Source: Desulfitobacterium chlororespirans DSM 11544
GTDB taxonomy: Bacteria > Bacillota > Desulfitobacteriia > Desulfitobacteriales > Desulfitobacteriaceae
Assembly (NCBI RefSeq): GCF_900143285.1
Contig: NZ_FRDN01000003.1
Span: 186,001 to 250,000 of the forward strand
Reading direction: 5' to 3'
DNA length: 64,000 bases
A model generated the notes under the pieces. It saw only the letters and a program-made list of their open reading frames with translations, did no database searches and was not told the origin of the DNA. Shown one piece after another: positions 62,401-64,000 of the stretch. Each line of letters starts with the position of its first letter. Position 1 is the stretch's first letter. The translations under genes were made by a program, and so were the position numbers.

Positions 62401-63011
62401 TAACTTTCACTCTCCCCCTGCCCCTGCACTTCTTCCTGCAGAGCAGATTCCTCTTCTCGAACAGCCTTTTGAAGTTCCTCAACCTTATGGCGGATCACAG
62501 CTTTGGCAAAAAGTTCATACATTTTATGTTGATCGATGTAAATGTAAAGGCCAGGGCCGGCCTTGTAAGCGCCAGTCCCGCGTAGTGGGATGATAAACTT
62601 ATATCGGGTCAAGACCGCCAAAGCCTGATTCATAGCGACTTTAGTCCCCAATTGCTTGCGAAAATTAGTCCAGATCTGATCCTTGGAAATAGTATATTCT
62701 CGTTCTCCCGCTTCTTCATCCAAGGCCATGGTCGGTGCCACCAAAAACCCCCATAAGAGCACTAACAACGATTTTGCAGTCTTGGTGAGATCATTACTTT
62801 TGACAAACTCGTCAAAACCCCAAATATTTTCCTGGATCCGTACGCCATAATGACCGGTCCGGTTAGCATTCACCAATTCCAATCCCACGGCATAGAGACT
62901 TTCTTTCACTTGCGCATACTTTCTGTCGTCTATTTCAAGACCTTTCAGATTATTTTTGGGCACAAAACCACGAATAAGCATGGAACAAATCTCCGGTACC
63001 GTCAGATCCAT
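62400..63011 (-). CDS. jetB: Wadjet JetB (second system)
   Basis: The product has 203 residues; ATG 63011 shares its A with the jetA stop (TAATG). The N-terminus MDLTVPEICSMLIRGFVPK is followed by winged-helix-like stretches (LLVLLWGFLVAP; MNQALAVLTRYKFIIPLRG) and a Glu/Gln-rich tail. It has the size and position of JetB/MksE, between a JetA-like gene and the SMC gene. No enzyme motif is present. The call is mainly from context. Confidence 0.8.
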   Translation of the reverse strand: MDLTVPEICSMLIRGFVPKNNLKGLEIDDRKYAQVKESLYAVGLELVNANRTGHYGVRIQENIWGFDEFVKSNDLTKTAKSLLVLLWGFLVAPTMALDEEAGEREYTISKDQIWTNFRKQLGTKVAMNQALAVLTRYKFIIPLRGTGAYKAGPGLYIYIDQHKMYELFAKAVIRHKVEELQKAVREEESALQEEVQGQGESES

Positions 63012-64000
63012 TACGTCTTCCCCCTTACAATTTCACCTTGAGAAAGTTTTTTAACCACAGAATGGTCCAATTCCATTGCTTCCGTAGATATGTTTAATAG
63101 AAAATCTACCTCGGGGGCAGAATCCTTACGCAATTGCTGATTCTCACCTTCCAAAAAAGCAAGCGAAGCCATAAACATAAGCGTCTCAGCCCAACTGTCT
63201 CTGGGAACGATTTTTTTTAGCGCAATTCTCTCTTGTCTTTCAAAGGCCTCGGCGAGTTCACGTTTGACCATTTCCGACGCAACGGGAGCAGGCTCATCCG
63301 ATTCTTCACGGAATACGTTACCTTCCGGTTTCCCATACCCGACCTTTTCCCTAGTCCGGTTCAAATTCAAAAACTGCTCCGAGACTGTCAATAATTCTTC
63401 CGGGTCCAAAATTTGCAGGTTGACAGGGGCGAAAGCGATCCCATCAGGTAACATCTCTTCCAACTTGGTAAAGTCAGCTTTGTAAAGAAATTTGTCCGCA
63501 TCATGTTTCGTGAACGTGCGGCCCCCTGTCTTGATGCTATCTTCAAGCAAATTTTTATAGCTCTCCGTAACTTGACGATAAAGGTCAATAACTCTTTGGA
63601 TAATAGAATAGACTTCGCGGCTTTTACGCCGATCCCTATCTTCCTGATAAAGTTCACTTTGCCGTTTCCTAAGAATACGAATATCCTGCAAGTGCTTACT
63701 AGCCAAACTGGCTACTTCCTCCATTACCTGCGAGTTTCTAGACGTTAAGGCCTCTTTCAGTAGCTCCTCGTCCCGCAAAAGCTGTTGAACCGCCTGATCC
63801 CGCAGCAGTCGTTTCATAATCAAAGGGCTTTGGGCCTGATCAACCATATCCATTGCCGAATACAAAATGTCCAAAGCCGCCTCATCATCCCGTTTGCTTT
63901 CCATATTGAGCACTGGAAAAATTCGCAAAATTTTTCTAGCCGCTGCTGTCAAGCGATAGCGTCCATCATCAAATTCCAACCAGCCGCTATTAGTAAATCC
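63011..64000 (-). CDS. jetA: Wadjet JetA (second system), C-terminal part, cut by right edge
   Basis: The frame is open to the window edge (first visible residues GFTNSGWLEFDDGRYRLTAA), so the gene starts outside; a TTG at 63979 should not be taken as its start. The visible 329 residues begin with a winged-helix end (YRLTAAARKILRIF), then long helices and coiled coil (LASKHLQDIRILRKRQSELY), and finish with a helical domain (SWAETLMFMASLAFLEGEN). This suits a kleisin/MksF-like JetA. It is the first visible gene of a tightly coupled jetABCD operon (1- and 4-nt overlaps). Confidence 0.82.
   Translation of the reverse strand, partial: GFTNSGWLEFDDGRYRLTAAARKILRIFPVLNMESKRDDEAALDILYSAMDMVDQAQSPLIMKRLLRDQAVQQLLRDEELLKEALTSRNSQVMEEVASLASKHLQDIRILRKRQSELYQEDRDRRKSREVYSIIQRVIDLYRQVTESYKNLLEDSIKTGGRTFTKHDADKFLYKADFTKLEEMLPDGIAFAPVNLQILDPEELLTVSEQFLNLNRTREKVGYGKPEGNVFREESDEPAPVASEMVKRELAEAFERQERIALKKIVPRDSWAETLMFMASLAFLEGENQQLRKDSAPEVDFLLNISTEAMELDHSVVKKLSQGEIVRGKT

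Overview
The window looks like a piece of a spore-forming, anaerobic Firmicute chromosome. A Desulfitobacterium-like member of the Clostridia is my best guess, inferred from a GerA-type germination operon, DUF1659/DUF2922 small genes, Gram-positive Shine-Dalgarno sites, a Gram-positive LexA box and moderate GC. It is almost entirely a defence and genome-plasticity island wrapped around one patch of more GC-rich 'housekeeping' sporulation genes. No tRNA, rRNA, CRISPR array or intact transposase was seen.

Layout. 1-3.3 kb: a Wadjet-type SMC system on the minus strand (jetA, jetB and the first 403 codons of jetC, cut by the left edge). 3.6-6.4 kb: SWIM zinc-finger gene and Fic gene. 6.4-14.6 kb: a decayed BRO/antirepressor fragment, McrBC with an EVE-like insertion in McrB, a frameshifted PD-(D/E)XK-like gene, an internally deleted copy of the big RecQ-UvrD gene found later, a frameshifted SEC-C gene and rhuM. 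14.9-21.7 kb: DUF3102 gene, germination operon gerAB-gerAC-gerAA plus an overlapping FAD oxidoreductase, DUF1659 and DUF2922. 21.9-24.5 kb: a messy segment with repeated long palindromes, duplicated fragments, an Xre regulator with two operators, two related small proteins and a probable structured RNA.

24.5-58 kb is a nearly continuous defence island, mostly on the minus strand: a second McrBC-like pair (DUF3578-McrB plus DUF2357 nuclease) with a DUF488 two-gene unit that carries a LexA box; a three-gene set (DEDD exonuclease-RecQ-UvrD fusion, HEAT-like protein, PD-(D/E)XK-like protein) that I do not recognise as a named system; a one-gene SF1 helicase-nuclease; a Shango-like set (TerB protein, DUF2791 ATPase, Lhr-type helicase); Hachiman (hamAB, plus strand); and Gabija (gajAB). 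58.1-64 kb: a second, sequence-divergent Wadjet operon (jetABCD, jetA cut by the right edge).

The defence genes form tight operons, with 1-26 nt overlaps or short gaps. The systems use different principles: plasmid/DNA-topology sensing (two Wadjets), modified-DNA restriction (two McrBC types) and nucleotide- or DNA-end-sensing helicase/nuclease pairs (Hachiman, Gabija, Shango). Decay is also visible (four broken genes), as expected of an island with rapid turnover. The most promising undescribed items are the RecQ-UvrD/HEAT/nuclease triad, the SOS-controlled DUF488 pair beside a McrBC system, the family of palindromes with a CGACAACGTTGTCG core, and the structured RNA near 24.1-24.5 kb.
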